Positions 41,802-51,047 of a stretch of DNA of 64,000 bases are shown here, in pieces; the stretch's first letter is position 1; each line of letters opens with the position of its first letter. The DNA is from Chryseobacterium paludis (lineage in GTDB: Bacteria; Bacteroidota; Bacteroidia; Flavobacteriales; Weeksellaceae), in contig NZ_CP099966.1 of assembly GCF_025403485.1 (NCBI RefSeq), positions 1,488,001-1,552,000 on the forward strand, written 5' to 3'. The notes beneath the pieces are model-generated. The model was not told where the DNA came from and did not search any database. It saw only the letters and a list, made by a program, of their open reading frames with translations. The position numbers were made by a program, and so were the translations under genes.

Positions 41802-44429
41802 TTAAATTTTATCATCTTCCAAAAATTCCTTGGCTTGATATTCCTGAACCAATTCTATGGCATTTGAAATTACATCGCTTAAAGCGGTAATAAACGTCCC
41901 TTCTTCAGCCATTCCCATAGCATGTTTTAATGCTTCAATTTCCTTGGGAATGATCTCATAGCTTACATCTCTGCCTGCTTCATGAATTCCATCTATAATT
42001 AATCCGTTAATTTCTTCTTCTTTCCTTCCGCGAAGATGTTTTTCATTTCTTATAATAATATAGTCAAACATCCTTCCGGCAATCTTTCCACATAGTTTGA
42101 TATCTTCATCTCTCCTATCTCCAACTCCCGAAATAATTCCGATCTTCTTTGTAGATTCAACATTTTTAAGATAATCCTCTATTGCTTCATATCCATCAGG
42201 GTTATGTGCAAAGTCGATCAACACCTTAAAGTTTTTAAACTTAAAAATATTTAATCTTCCTGGTGTAAGCTGTGCACTCGGAATAAAAGTTCTTAGAGAA
42301 TTTGAAATATCCTCTATTCCAAAACCATATAGATAACATGCTAAACTCGCTGCTAAAACATTAGCGATCATAAATTTAGCTTTCCCTTCCATAGTAATTG
42401 GAAAGTCTTTTGCTCTTCCAATTCTTATCTTCCAGTCACCCTTTTTTATAGTTACAAACCCTTCCTCATAGACACAGGTAATTTTGCCTTCTTTAGCGAA
42501 TTTTTTAATGTATGGATTATTTTCATCCAGACTGAAAATTGCAATATTACTGTCTAAGTCATTAACGATTCGCATGGAATATTCATCATCAGCATTCATG
42601 ACACTCCAACCATTTTTCTTTACGCTATCAAGAACTACTCTCTTTACTTTAGTAAGATCTTTTAAGTTATGAATGTCATTCATTCCCAGGTGATCTTCCT
42701 TAATATTTGTCAGTACTCCAATATCACATTGGGAAAATCCTAGGCCAGAACGCAGAATACCACCTCTGGCAGTTTCTAACACTGCAAACTCTACAGTTGG
42801 ATCTTTTAAAACAAATTCAGCTGAAAGTGGACCTGTTGTATCTCCTTTCGTAAGCATTGTGTTCTGAATATAAATACCATCAGATGTAGTAAAGCCTACT
42901 CTATAACCATTATTCTTAACAATATGGGAGATCAATCTTGTTGTTGTTGTTTTACCATTGGTTCCAGTTACTGCAATAATAGGAATGGTAAATGGTTTCC
43001 CTTGAGGATAAAGCATATCTACAACCGGAGCTGCAACATTTCTTGGAAGACCCTCACTTGGTGCCAGGTGCATTCTGAATCCAGGAGCAGCATTGACCTC
43101 AATAATCGCTCCACCACTTTCTTTAAGAGGCTGCGTTAAATTTTCGGCCATTATATCAATACCACAAACATCTAAACCAATGATTTTAGAGATTCTTTCG
43201 GCCATTGTAATGTTTTCGGGATGTACCATATCCGTTACATCAATCGAAGTTCCCCCTGTTGAAAGGTTCGCTGTAGATTTTAGAAATACAATTTCTCCTT
43301 TTTGAGGAACAGTCTCCAATGTATAATGGAGTTTTTCCAAAAGCTCTAAAGTATCTTTATCAATTTGTATTTCCGTTAATACATTTTCATGTCCATATCC
43401 TCTTCTAGGATCTTTATTTTCTTTTTCAATAAGCTTTTCAATATTCAATTCTCCGTCACCAACAACATGGGCTGGAACCCTTCTTGCTGCAGCAACCATT
43501 TTATTATCTATAACAAGAACCCTGAAATCATATCCGGTGATATATTTTTCTACAATCGTCTTCTTAGAATATTTTTGAGCATGTTCTAAACCGACTTTGG
43601 CACTCTCCCAATCATTAACATTAATGGAAGATCCCTTTCCATGGTTTCCATCTAAAGGCTTAAGAACAACGGGATACCCTATCTTTTTAATGACCCTGTC
43701 TAAACCCTCTTCATCAATCACCAAATCTCCAATCGGAACCGGGATAGCTGCATCATGGAGCATTTTCTTTGTCAGTTCCTTATTACATGCAATATCTACC
43801 GCAATTGAGCTCGTCTTTCCAGTAATCGTTGCCTGAAATCTTTGCTGATTAACACCATATCCCAGTTGAACTAAAGAATTAGTTCCTAATCTAATCCAAG
43901 GGATCTTTCTTGAAACGGCTTCCTCTACAATACTTCCTGTAGATGGACCTAAACGAACACGTTCCCTGATTTCTTTTAGTGTATGAATACATTCGTTGAT
44001 ATCATATTCTTTGCCTTCAATTAAAGCTTCGGCAATTTTCACGGCTTCTTCGGCAGCATAAATCCCGGCATTCTCTTCAATATAATCAAAAACAACATTG
44101 TAAATTCCCGGAGATTTAGTTTCCCGGGTTCTTCCGAAACCTGTATCCATACCTGCTAAGGTTTGGATTTCCAGAGCAATATGCTCTATTACATGTCCCA
44201 TCCAGGTTCCTGTTTCTACTCTATGAAAAAAACCACCATGTACTCCTTCCGAACATCGATGGGTAATTAAGGACGGCATCATTTTTTCTATCCGCTCCCT
44301 GAATCCATCTATTTTATTGGTAGGAAAATTCTCCATCTCTTCAAGATCCAACCTCATCTGTATCAGCTTCTTTCTTCTGATACTCCAAATATTTGGACCA
44401 CGTAAGGCCTGTATCTTCTCAATTTTCAT
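41802..44429 (-). CDS. cphA: Cyanophycin synthetase
   Basis: CphA polymerises aspartate and arginine into cyanophycin, a nitrogen storage polymer. The chosen ATG gives 875 residues, the usual size; a start 28 codons upstream would put a promoter box inside the coding region and adds no family sequence. Domain order is right: an N-terminal domain (MKIEKIQALRGPNIWS, HRCSEGVHGGFFHRVETGTWMG shown by its pattern), an ATP-grasp domain (PVVLKPLDGNHGKGSSINV) that adds aspartate, and a Mur-ligase-like domain with P-loop VTGTNGKTTTTRLI and IDFAHNPDGYEAI that adds arginine. All motifs appear intact. cphB is divergent from it. Confidence 0.95.
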   Translation of the reverse strand: MKIEKIQALRGPNIWSIRRKKLIQMRLDLEEMENFPTNKIDGFRERIEKMMPSLITHRCSEGVHGGFFHRVETGTWMGHVIEHIALEIQTLAGMDTGFGRTRETKSPGIYNVVFDYIEENAGIYAAEEAVKIAEALIEGKEYDINECIHTLKEIRERVRLGPSTGSIVEEAVSRKIPWIRLGTNSLVQLGYGVNQQRFQATITGKTSSIAVDIACNKELTKKMLHDAAIPVPIGDLVIDEEGLDRVIKKIGYPVVLKPLDGNHGKGSSINVNDWESAKVGLEHAQKYSKKTIVEKYITGYDFRVLVIDNKMVAAARRVPAHVVGDGELNIEKLIEKENKDPRRGYGHENVLTEIQIDKDTLELLEKLHYTLETVPQKGEIVFLKSTANLSTGGTSIDVTDMVHPENITMAERISKIIGLDVCGIDIMAENLTQPLKESGGAIIEVNAAPGFRMHLAPSEGLPRNVAAPVVDMLYPQGKPFTIPIIAVTGTNGKTTTTRLISHIVKNNGYRVGFTTSDGIYIQNTMLTKGDTTGPLSAEFVLKDPTVEFAVLETARGGILRSGLGFSQCDIGVLTNIKEDHLGMNDIHNLKDLTKVKRVVLDSVKKNGWSVMNADDEYSMRIVNDLDSNIAIFSLDENNPYIKKFAKEGKITCVYEEGFVTIKKGDWKIRIGRAKDFPITMEGKAKFMIANVLAASLACYLYGFGIEDISNSLRTFIPSAQLTPGRLNIFKFKNFKVLIDFAHNPDGYEAIEDYLKNVESTKKIGIISGVGDRRDEDIKLCGKIAGRMFDYIIIRNEKHLRGRKEEEINGLIIDGIHEAGRDVSYEIIPKEIEALKHAMGMAEEGTFITALSDVISNAIELVQEYQAKEFLEDDKI

Positions 44430-44474
44430 AGTCAATTTGCATTTTTCTTGATTAATAATAACATCTTCTAAAAT

Positions 44475-44482
44475 CAAAGATA
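44475..44482 (-). promoter_or_regulatory. -7 promoter box of cphA
   Basis: TATCTTTG on the minus strand matches TAnnTTTG, 45 nt before the chosen cphA ATG. It falls inside the longer alternative ORF, supporting the shorter start. Confidence 0.5.
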
Positions 44483-44614
44483 ATGTAAAAGCATAAACAA
44501 AACCATAGGCCATTTAAAGATTTCTTAAAAAAAAATTAGTTATCATTAACAATCTTAAAAACCTAAAAATCAATTTATATGTATTTGATATTTCGTCAAA
44601 TATTAATAATTTTT

Positions 44615-44622
44615 TAAATTTG
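44615..44622 (+). promoter_or_regulatory. -7 promoter box of cphB
   Basis: TAAATTTG followed by C matches TAnnTTTG; TTTC at 44591-44594 is a weak -33 candidate with a 20-nt spacer. The box ends 6 nt before the ATG at 44629, so a leaderless mRNA is possible. Confidence 0.5.
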
Positions 44623-44628
44623 CATACT

Positions 44629-45519
44629 ATGATGAAACCCGTTGGAAAATTAATTGTTATCGGAGGCGCTGTAAATAAAGGAAGTTTTGCAGAAACCGAT
44701 TATGATCAGAATATAGAAAAGAACCTTAATTTTTTTGAAAGAGGTATTTTAAGAAAGATCATTAATGAATCTAAGCTAAAAGAAAACTCTATTATAGAAG
44801 TAGTGACTACTGCTTCACAAATCCCACAAATTGTAGGAACCGAATATAAGAAGGCTTTTGAGTTTTTAGGTGCAAAAAATGTTAACATTCTTGATATCCA
44901 CAACCGTGAAGAAGCCAATTCTGATGCTATGGTAGCGAGAGCTAATGCAGCTGATGTTGTTATGTTTACGGGTGGAGACCAGCTTAGGCTTACCTCTATT
45001 CTTGGTGGAACAAGATTCCACGATACTATTTTATTAAAATATCAGGAACAGGATTTCATTTATTCCGGAACTTCTGCGGGAGCTGCTGCAGCTTCTGAAA
45101 ACATGATTTACCAAGGAAGTAGTTCTGAAGCTTTATTAAAAGGAGAAATAAAAACGACACAAGGTTTAGGACTTATTGATAATGTAATTATTGATACCCA
45201 CTTTGTACAAAGAGGAAGAATCGGAAGACTTTTTCAGGCTGTTGTCAATAATCCAAGAACATTGGGAATTGGTTTGGGAGAAGATACAGGCCTTTTCATA
45301 CATAATGATGTAATGACGGCGGTAGGTTCTGGGCTTGTTATTATCGTAGATGGTAGATTTATCAAAGACACCAACCTTACCAATATCAATTTGGGAGAAC
45401 CGATCTCTATCGATAACTTAACAGTACATGTAATGTCGATGAATGATCATTATGATCTTACTACAAAGACCCTGACTATAGAGAATTCACAGTTTAATCC
45501 AATTCCACAAGACAAATAA
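44629..45519 (+). CDS. cphB: Cyanophycinase
   Basis: A serine peptidase of family S51 that cuts cyanophycin into beta-Asp-Arg dipeptides, 296 residues from this ATG. The motifs fit characterised CphB: LIVIGGAVNKG at the start, MFTGGDQLRL, the nucleophile Ser149 in SGTSAGAAAASE, IIDTHFVQRGRIGRL and GIGLGEDTG. A TTG start 9 nt upstream overlaps the promoter box and is rejected; the next ATG (44632) is equally possible. There is no signal peptide, as expected for an intracellular polymer. It is divergent from cphA and 105 nt upstream of the isoaspartyl peptidase gene. Confidence 0.94.
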   Translation: MMKPVGKLIVIGGAVNKGSFAETDYDQNIEKNLNFFERGILRKIINESKLKENSIIEVVTTASQIPQIVGTEYKKAFEFLGAKNVNILDIHNREEANSDAMVARANAADVVMFTGGDQLRLTSILGGTRFHDTILLKYQEQDFIYSGTSAGAAAASENMIYQGSSSEALLKGEIKTTQGLGLIDNVIIDTHFVQRGRIGRLFQAVVNNPRTLGIGLGEDTGLFIHNDVMTAVGSGLVIIVDGRFIKDTNLTNINLGEPISIDNLTVHVMSMNDHYDLTTKTLTIENSQFNPIPQDK

Positions 45520-45558
45520 TTAGTAAAAAGTAGAAAACAGAGATTTTACAAGTTTAAT

Positions 45559-45566
45559 TAAATTTG
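45559..45566 (+). promoter_or_regulatory. -7 promoter box of the isoaspartyl peptidase gene
   Basis: TAAATTTG matches TAnnTTTG, 58 nt before the start at 45625. Confidence 0.4.
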
Positions 45567-45624
45567 TAAGCATCATTGTTGTTGACTTAATCCAGTATAA
45601 ATATTCCTTATCAACAAAATATAT

Positions 45625-46467
45625 ATGAAAATAATTATCCATGGTGGATTTTTCTCTGAAAGCGATCAAAGCCATGAAGTAAAAGTTGCCAAACAAAATT
45701 CATTAAAAAATATAGCCCAAAAGGCTTTTGAGTTTTTACAGACTCATTCTGCCTTTGATACTGTGGCTTATGCCGTTTCTCTTTTAGAAGACGATGAACT
45801 TTTTAATGCCGGAATAGGCTCTCAGATTCAAAGTGATGGGATAATCCGTATGAGCGCTGCTATCATGGATGGTGAAACTCAGAAATTAAGTGGTGTCATC
45901 AATATTCAGGATGTAAAGAATCCTATTTTTGTGGCTAAAGATTTAATGAAAGAAGATGATCGTGTATTAGGAGGAAGAGGTGCTAAAAAATATGCTTCAG
46001 AGCACGGTTTTGAAAATTTTTCAACAGAAATTCCCCAAAGGAGAAAAGAATACGAAGCTAAACTTAATAATGGAGGAAAAGGAACTGTTGGCTGTGTTGC
46101 GATCGATCAGAATGGTAAACTGGCTGTTGCCACCTCAACAGGAGGAAAGGGTTTTGAAATTCCAGGAAGAATTTCCGATTCAGCAACTGTTGCCGGCAAT
46201 TATGCCAATTCAGTATGCGCTGTAAGTTGTACAGGTGTTGGAGAAGATATCGTAAGCAATGCTACGGCAACAAAAATTGTAACAAGGGTTACAGATGGAA
46301 TGACTTTAGAAAATGCCTTTCAGAAAACTTTTGAAGAATTAAAAACGATTGACGGATTTGCAGGTGCGATTGCTATTGATAAAAATGGAAATATCTATCA
46401 CCAAGATTCTTATCCTACCATGGTCTTCGCAAGTTATGATGGTCAAAATTTTGAAATCTTCAATTAA
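45625..46467 (+). CDS. Isoaspartyl peptidase / plant-type L-asparaginase (Ntn hydrolase)
   Basis: A 280-residue Ntn-hydrolase of the IaaA/asparaginase 2 family that splits beta-aspartyl dipeptides. The proenzyme is cleaved before the nucleophilic threonine, here Thr154 in NNGGKGTVGCVAIDQNG, which matches the family site. Others are IIHGGFFSE, LFNAGIGSQIQSDG and GEDIVSNATATKIVTR. It lies just after cphB and is the expected last step of cyanophycin breakdown: hydrolysis of beta-Asp-Arg to aspartate and arginine. It has no signal peptide, so it is cytosolic. It could also have a general housekeeping role on damaged peptides. Confidence 0.93.
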   Translation: MKIIIHGGFFSESDQSHEVKVAKQNSLKNIAQKAFEFLQTHSAFDTVAYAVSLLEDDELFNAGIGSQIQSDGIIRMSAAIMDGETQKLSGVINIQDVKNPIFVAKDLMKEDDRVLGGRGAKKYASEHGFENFSTEIPQRRKEYEAKLNNGGKGTVGCVAIDQNGKLAVATSTGGKGFEIPGRISDSATVAGNYANSVCAVSCTGVGEDIVSNATATKIVTRVTDGMTLENAFQKTFEELKTIDGFAGAIAIDKNGNIYHQDSYPTMVFASYDGQNFEIFN

Positions 46468-46563
46468 TTTAACATTATTTTATCATTACTTTCAGTTTTT
46501 TGGCACGCAATTTACATGATACTAAGCAACAAATTTTAATATTAATTAAAAAAAATAGAAATC

Positions 46564-46800
46564 ATGGGAAATAAGACAAACGGATTATTAGCTTTATTAG
46601 GTTTAGGTGCTTTAGCTTACTGGAAATATAAAAAATCAACTCCAGAAGAACAACAAGCTGTAAAAGATAAAATCAACACTGCTAAGGACAACCTTAACAA
46701 GTGGGGAAATGATATTAAAACTAAAGCAAGTGATGTAGCTTCTCAAGTTCAGAATAAAGTGGACGAAGCGAAAACAAAAGCTGAGGATTCTTTAAGTTAA
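46564..46800 (+). CDS. Small YtxH-like protein with one membrane helix
   Basis: A 78-residue protein with a glycine-rich hydrophobic N-terminus (LLALLGLGALAYWKYKKS). A hydrophilic coiled-coil-like tail follows, rich in Lys, Asp, Ala and Gln (EEQQAVKDKINTAKDNLNKW). This shape is seen in YtxH-like and stress-linked small membrane proteins in Bacteroidota. An A-rich leader precedes the ATG and a bidirectional terminator follows. The function is unknown; a general stress or envelope role is only a guess from shape. Confidence 0.75.
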   Translation: MGNKTNGLLALLGLGALAYWKYKKSTPEEQQAVKDKINTAKDNLNKWGNDIKTKASDVASQVQNKVDEAKTKAEDSLS

Positions 46801-46828
46801 GACAAGTTTTTTTAACATTCATATATAG

Positions 46829-46863
46829 AAAAGTCATCGTAGTAGTATATTACGATGACTTTT
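46829..46863. terminator. Bidirectional terminator
   Basis: A 13-bp stem AAAAGTCATCGTA/TACGATGACTTTT with a 9-nt loop and T tract, between the small YtxH-like gene and the convergent methyltransferase gene. Confidence 0.85.
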
Positions 46864-47647
46864 TTTGTGCCATTAAAGCAAATACGATTGGAATTTTATT
46901 TCCAAACTTTGATATCCGCCACTTTCCTTTTTCAAATTCTTCAACATGTTTAAAACACGGATAAGGTGACCAATCAAATTCTCTGAAATCGTTTATCTCC
47001 AATTTATTTTTAATTAAATTCTGCATAACTTCAGCCAATGAATGATTCCACATTACATACTCCTGAACGATAGATGCTGAAGGATCAGCATAAGTCCCTT
47101 CATAAGTTTCAATAATGGGTTTTTCATTAAAGTAATTATAGGTTACTTCTTTGAAATCATCATCAAACATCCAGACTACAGGATGAAATTCTACCATTAC
47201 AAATTTCCCATTCGGCTTCAAAAAGTGACTGACTACGTGAGCCCACTTATCTAAATCTGGAAGCCACCCTATCGTTCCATAGCTGGTAAATACAATATCA
47301 AATTTTTCATCTAAAACATTAGGAAGATCATAAACATCTGAGCATATAAATTCGGTATCTGTTCCAGATTGCTTAGCCAGATCTTTGGCTGTATTAATAG
47401 CCTTATCAGATAGATCTATTCCAATAACCTTTGCGCCTAATCTGGAAAGAGATATGGAATCCTGGCCAAAATGACACTGCAGATGTAGAATACTTTTTCC
47501 TTTAACATCTCTTAAAAGATCTAATTCGATAGAATTAAGAGAACTTCTTCCTTTTAAAAATTCGTCAACAAAATAAAAATCTGATTTCAGATGAGGTTCT
47601 ACTTTAGCATTCCATGAGTTTTTGTTTATTTCTAAGTAATTTTCCAT
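46850..47647 (-). CDS. SAM-dependent class I methyltransferase
   Basis: A 265-residue class I methyltransferase. Motif I is in GKSILHLQCHFGQDSISLSRLGAKVIGIDLSDKA (SAM-binding loop with the acidic end of strand 2 in GIDLSD), then CSDVYDLP and FDIVFTSYGTIGWLPDL for motif post-I to IV. The C-terminal half is probably the substrate part. No substrate signature is visible. Its stop codon lies inside the bidirectional terminator region, so the hairpin may overlap the coding end. It is followed upstream on the same strand by a GNAT gene with a 59-nt gap, so they may be co-transcribed. Confidence 0.88.
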   Translation of the reverse strand: MENYLEINKNSWNAKVEPHLKSDFYFVDEFLKGRSSLNSIELDLLRDVKGKSILHLQCHFGQDSISLSRLGAKVIGIDLSDKAINTAKDLAKQSGTDTEFICSDVYDLPNVLDEKFDIVFTSYGTIGWLPDLDKWAHVVSHFLKPNGKFVMVEFHPVVWMFDDDFKEVTYNYFNEKPIIETYEGTYADPSASIVQEYVMWNHSLAEVMQNLIKNKLEINDFREFDWSPYPCFKHVEEFEKGKWRISKFGNKIPIVFALMAQKKSS

Positions 47648-47706
47648 GATTAATTAGTGAGTGGTATTAATTTTTGCTTAATACAATATTACTCATAATT
47701 CAGTAA

Positions 47707-48369
47707 TTATTCATCCTGATACTCTTGGGAAGGAATAACAATTGAAGTATATAGGCTATATAGTTCCCAGCCTAAAGATTCGTACAAAGATTTACCTTCC
47801 ACTGTTGCCACCAAAAAGTTATTATATGCTCCTTTTGATAGTGCAATTTTCTCTAATTCTTTCATTAAAAAAGAAGCAAGACCCTTTCTTCTATGGTTTT
47901 GATCAGTAATGATCTGATCATAAACAGCCAAATCATCAACAATAGCTACCCTGCCTATTGCTGCTTGTTCTCCCCCATCTTTAGTAATAATCTTAATCAC
48001 GTAGGTGGAATTATACTGATCATATTCAAGTCGATAGTCTGCGGGAAGATCATAATGTAAAACAGTCATTGGATGAAAACATGACATCATATATTGATCG
48101 CCCTGCATTTGCCATTTGGAAGGTATTTTATCTTTAAATGTTTCGAAAGCTGAAGATACTTTCAGGAAAACCCAAGGCTCATCAACTAATTCTGCCAATT
48201 GGAGAAAGTCATCATTGGGCTCAGAAAATACATATCGCTTTTTCTGCATAGGAGTGTTAACATCTACTGTAAATCCAGATTTGTACTTGACAGGCTGAGG
48301 AAGTTGTCTGGATAATGACCACCCTTGCAGCCATTTTTCTATAATGTCAATAGAAGCATTGTTTTTCAT
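47707..48369 (-). CDS. GNAT-family N-acetyltransferase
   Basis: A 220-residue acetyltransferase. The GNAT domain is in the C-terminal half (about 115-205): IGRVAIVDDLAVYDQIIT followed by NHRRKGLASFLMKELEKIA, which contains the acetyl-CoA pyrophosphate-binding R-x-x-G-x-A loop, then SKGAYNNFLVATVEGKSLYESLGWEL typical of the family end. The N-terminal region (1-110) is not recognisable and may bind the substrate. It lies just upstream of the methyltransferase on the same strand. The substrate is unknown. Confidence 0.87.
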   Translation of the reverse strand: MKNNASIDIIEKWLQGWSLSRQLPQPVKYKSGFTVDVNTPMQKKRYVFSEPNDDFLQLAELVDEPWVFLKVSSAFETFKDKIPSKWQMQGDQYMMSCFHPMTVLHYDLPADYRLEYDQYNSTYVIKIITKDGGEQAAIGRVAIVDDLAVYDQIITDQNHRRKGLASFLMKELEKIALSKGAYNNFLVATVEGKSLYESLGWELYSLYTSIVIPSQEYQDE

Positions 48370-48526
48370 AATAAGGTGAATAAAATTCTGATATAAATAT
48401 TGTTTTGAGTGATCGTTTTTCTCAATAATTATGCTTTAAATACATTTCGAATATAAAAATAAATCACCATCTTTAACATAGTGTAATACTAAAAAAACAA
48501 GTTTTAAAATAAATAAAAATAATTTC

Positions 48527-49468
48527 ATGAATAAGAAGCATATCGTAGTAATAGGTCTTGGTGGTGTAGGTGGTTATTTTGGTTTTAAGATCAGTCAAAA
48601 CAATGAAACTTTTCATCAATATATCATATCATTTATTGCAAGAGGTGAAACCTACCAAAAAGTAAAAGAACAGGGATTAACACTTATTTCTGCTGAACAT
48701 CGTAACGATAAAACACATCCTAATGCGGTTTATGAAAACATTAGTGATGTAGGTCAGCCTGATCTTGTTTTGATTTGTGTTAAAGAGTATGATCTAGAAA
48801 GGGTTTGCACCGAATTAAAAGAAGTCATCAATGAAGACACAATCCTGTTACCTATGATGAATGGTGCAGATATCTATGACAGAATAAGAAAAATCATTCC
48901 TGATCATGTTATTTTACCTTCATGTATTTATGTAGCTTCTCATATCAAAGAAAAAGGCGTTGTAGAACATAAAGGAAAAACAGGAAAAATGATCTTCGGC
49001 AAAGATCCAGAAAACCCTTCTAAAGATATTAATTGGGTGATCGATGTAATGAAAGAAAGTCGAATTGATTTTGATTTTAAAGACAATCCATTAGTCGATA
49101 TCTGGACAAAATTTATTTTTATAGCAAGTTTTGGATTGGTGACGGCCAAGCACAATTCATCTATAGGCATGGTTTGCACAGATCCTGTACAAAAAAATGA
49201 AGCAACGGAAATAATGAAAGAAATAGAACTAATTGCTCATCAAAAGGGAATTTCTCTCGAAGAAAATATCATTGACAAGACTTTCGAAAAAGCCTCTACA
49301 TTTCCCCCTGAAACTCCAACTTCTCTACAATTGGATATTAATTCCGGGAAAGAAAATAGTGAGCTGGAATTATTTGCCGGTGCTATTATCAGATATGGAA
49401 ATGAGTTGGGAATAAAAGTTCCATTTACTCAGAAAATATATGATGAAATAAAAGTGAAAGGAAAATAA
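48527..49468 (+). CDS. Ketopantoate reductase-like (ApbA/PanE family) dehydrogenase
   Basis: A 313-residue NADP-dependent oxidoreductase of the PanE family. The N-terminal Rossmann fold has VVIGLGGVGGYFGFKI; later come LICVKEYDLERV, LLPMMNGADIYDRI and the C-terminal helical domain with LQLDINSGKENSELELFAGAIIRYG, matching the S-M-x-x-D-x-x-x-G-R-x-T-E pattern loosely (several residues differ). PanE makes pantoate for coenzyme A, but divergent members act on other substrates, so the pantothenate role is uncertain. It is alone, with a terminator facing hisS. Confidence 0.82.
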   Translation: MNKKHIVVIGLGGVGGYFGFKISQNNETFHQYIISFIARGETYQKVKEQGLTLISAEHRNDKTHPNAVYENISDVGQPDLVLICVKEYDLERVCTELKEVINEDTILLPMMNGADIYDRIRKIIPDHVILPSCIYVASHIKEKGVVEHKGKTGKMIFGKDPENPSKDINWVIDVMKESRIDFDFKDNPLVDIWTKFIFIASFGLVTAKHNSSIGMVCTDPVQKNEATEIMKEIELIAHQKGISLEENIIDKTFEKASTFPPETPTSLQLDINSGKENSELELFAGAIIRYGNELGIKVPFTQKIYDEIKVKGK

Positions 49469-49469
49469 A

Positions 49470-49507
49470 AAAAGAGTCTTCTTATGCTATTAAGAAGACT
49501 CTTTTTT
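49470..49507. terminator. Bidirectional terminator between the PanE-like gene and hisS
   Basis: A 15-bp stem AAAAGAGTCTTCTTA/TAAGAAGACTCTTTT with a 6-nt loop and flanking A/T tracts serves both convergent genes. Confidence 0.92.
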
Positions 49508-49515
49508 CTATGTAA

Positions 49516-50883
49516 TTATCCTAAAAACTCCTCCAGAGAAACTGTTTTCTGTTCTCCAGCTTCAAGGTTTTTAAAGGTTACTGTTCTGTTTTTAATTTCT
49601 TCTTCACCTAAAAATATAAGGTTCTTAATGCCTTTCTTTTCTGCATAAGTGAACTGTTTATTTATTTTTGCACTTTCAGGATATAATTCTGCAGAAATAC
49701 CTTTTTCTCTTAACTGTATAATCAGTTTTAAAGCTTCCAAGGTTTCTTCACCACCAAAATTGGCAAATAAATACTCTACTTTTGATGTAGCTTCTGCAGG
49801 GAAAAGACCTAATTCTTCCATGACCAGATAAATTCTATCTAATCCAAAGGAAATACCAATACCCGGAATATTTTTTACTCCAAAAACTGCGGTAAGATTA
49901 TCATATCTTCCACCACCACCGATAGAACCCATCTGTGCTTCATCAGCCTTAACTTCAAAAATAGCACCTGTATAATAATCCAGTCCTCTTGCTAAGGTAA
50001 TATCAAAAACAAGATTCTGAATATCTACTCCAAGGCTTATAGACTGCGTAAGAACAAACTCTAATTCTTCTACTCCTTTTAATCCTATTTCATTTCCAAC
50101 GAATTTTTCTTTAAGCTGAAGCAGATTCTCCAAAGCATCGTCAGATTGAGAAAATAAGAAATCTAATTTATCAATAGAGTCCTGGGAAATTTCTCTTTCT
50201 AATAACTCTTTTACAACGCCTTCTTTTCCTATTTTATCTAATTTATCAAGAGCTACTGTAAAATCAATTAATTTATCCGTAATTCCTGCGTATTCAGCTA
50301 ATCCAGAAAGGATTTTTCTATTGTTAACGTGAATGGTAACAGAAACTTTTAGGTCTGCAAATGATTTTAAGTATAACTGAATTAAATCTACTTCCTGTAA
50401 AAGGCTTTCACTTCCTACTACATCAGCATCACACTGATAAAATTCTCTGAATCTTCCTTTCTGCGGACGGTCTGCTCTCCAAACCGGTTGAATCTGATAA
50501 CGTTTGTAAGGGAAAGTTAACTGTCCATGGTTCATTGCTACAAATCTTGCGAAAGGCACTGTAAGGTCATAACGAAGCGCTTTATCAGTAAGACTATCTG
50601 AACTGAATGGTTTATCTAATGCTCTTTGAAAATCATTGAGCATTTGGGCCTTCTTCTCCTCTTTAGCTTCATTGATGCTGGAATTTAAGATTTTAAAGAT
50701 CAAACGGTCTCCTTCTTCTCCATATTTTCCCGTCAATGTCGAAAGATTTTCAAAACTTGGTGTTTCCAATGGTTGGAATCCAAATAATTCAAAATTATTC
50801 TGTAAAATATTGATAATATATTTTCTTCTTGAAACTTCCTGTGCGGTAAAATCTCTCGTTCCTTTTGCTAAGCTTGGCTTCAT
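49516..50883 (-). CDS. hisS: Histidyl-tRNA synthetase
   Basis: Class II aminoacyl-tRNA synthetase charging tRNA-His, 455 residues. The N-terminus is [20 protein letters not shown]. Motif 2 is [23 protein letters not shown], shown by the R-x-E-F-x-Q core; the histidine-binding motif is [15 protein letters not shown]; motif 3 is [16 protein letters not shown]-terminal anticodon-binding domain (from about residue 365, [20 protein letters not shown]) is present. A -7 box sits 42 nt before the ATG. All features are ordinary. Confidence 0.97.
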   Translation of the reverse strand: MKPSLAKGTRDFTAQEVSRRKYIINILQNNFELFGFQPLETPSFENLSTLTGKYGEEGDRLIFKILNSSINEAKEEKKAQMLNDFQRALDKPFSSDSLTDKALRYDLTVPFARFVAMNHGQLTFPYKRYQIQPVWRADRPQKGRFREFYQCDADVVGSESLLQEVDLIQLYLKSFADLKVSVTIHVNNRKILSGLAEYAGITDKLIDFTVALDKLDKIGKEGVVKELLEREISQDSIDKLDFLFSQSDDALENLLQLKEKFVGNEIGLKGVEELEFVLTQSISLGVDIQNLVFDITLARGLDYYTGAIFEVKADEAQMGSIGGGGRYDNLTAVFGVKNIPGIGISFGLDRIYLVMEELGLFPAEATSKVEYLFANFGGEETLEALKLIIQLREKGISAELYPESAKINKQFTYAEKKGIKNLIFLGEEEIKNRTVTFKNLEAGEQKTVSLEEFLG

Positions 50884-50924
50884 TTTATAATTGATAAATG
50901 ATGTGTAATAATTGATAAGTCATG

Positions 50925-50932
50925 CAAAAATA
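50925..50932 (-). promoter_or_regulatory. -7 promoter box of hisS
   Basis: TATTTTTG on the minus strand matches TAnnTTTG, 41 nt before the hisS ATG. Confidence 0.5.
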
Positions 50933-51047
50933 AGAAAATGAAAAGACTTTTACTATAAGACAATACATCACAGAAGCTGAAGAAAATAATTTTCTCCAGC
51001 TTCTTCCACATTACTTCATCATTTGTGTTCAACAATCAATCGAAAAA

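Noticed and set aside
41802..44429. MurC/MurE or folate synthase as alternative identity
   Set aside because: The N-terminal CphA domain plus an ATP-grasp plus a Mur-type domain in this order is specific to cyanophycin synthetase.
44430..44513. Upstream extension of cphA to 903 residues
   Set aside because: The added 28 codons do not match CphA and contain a good promoter box at 44475-44482. The internal ATG gives the normal length.
44620..44628. TTG start for cphB
   Set aside because: It falls inside the -7 box and adds only three residues; ATG at 44629 fits better.
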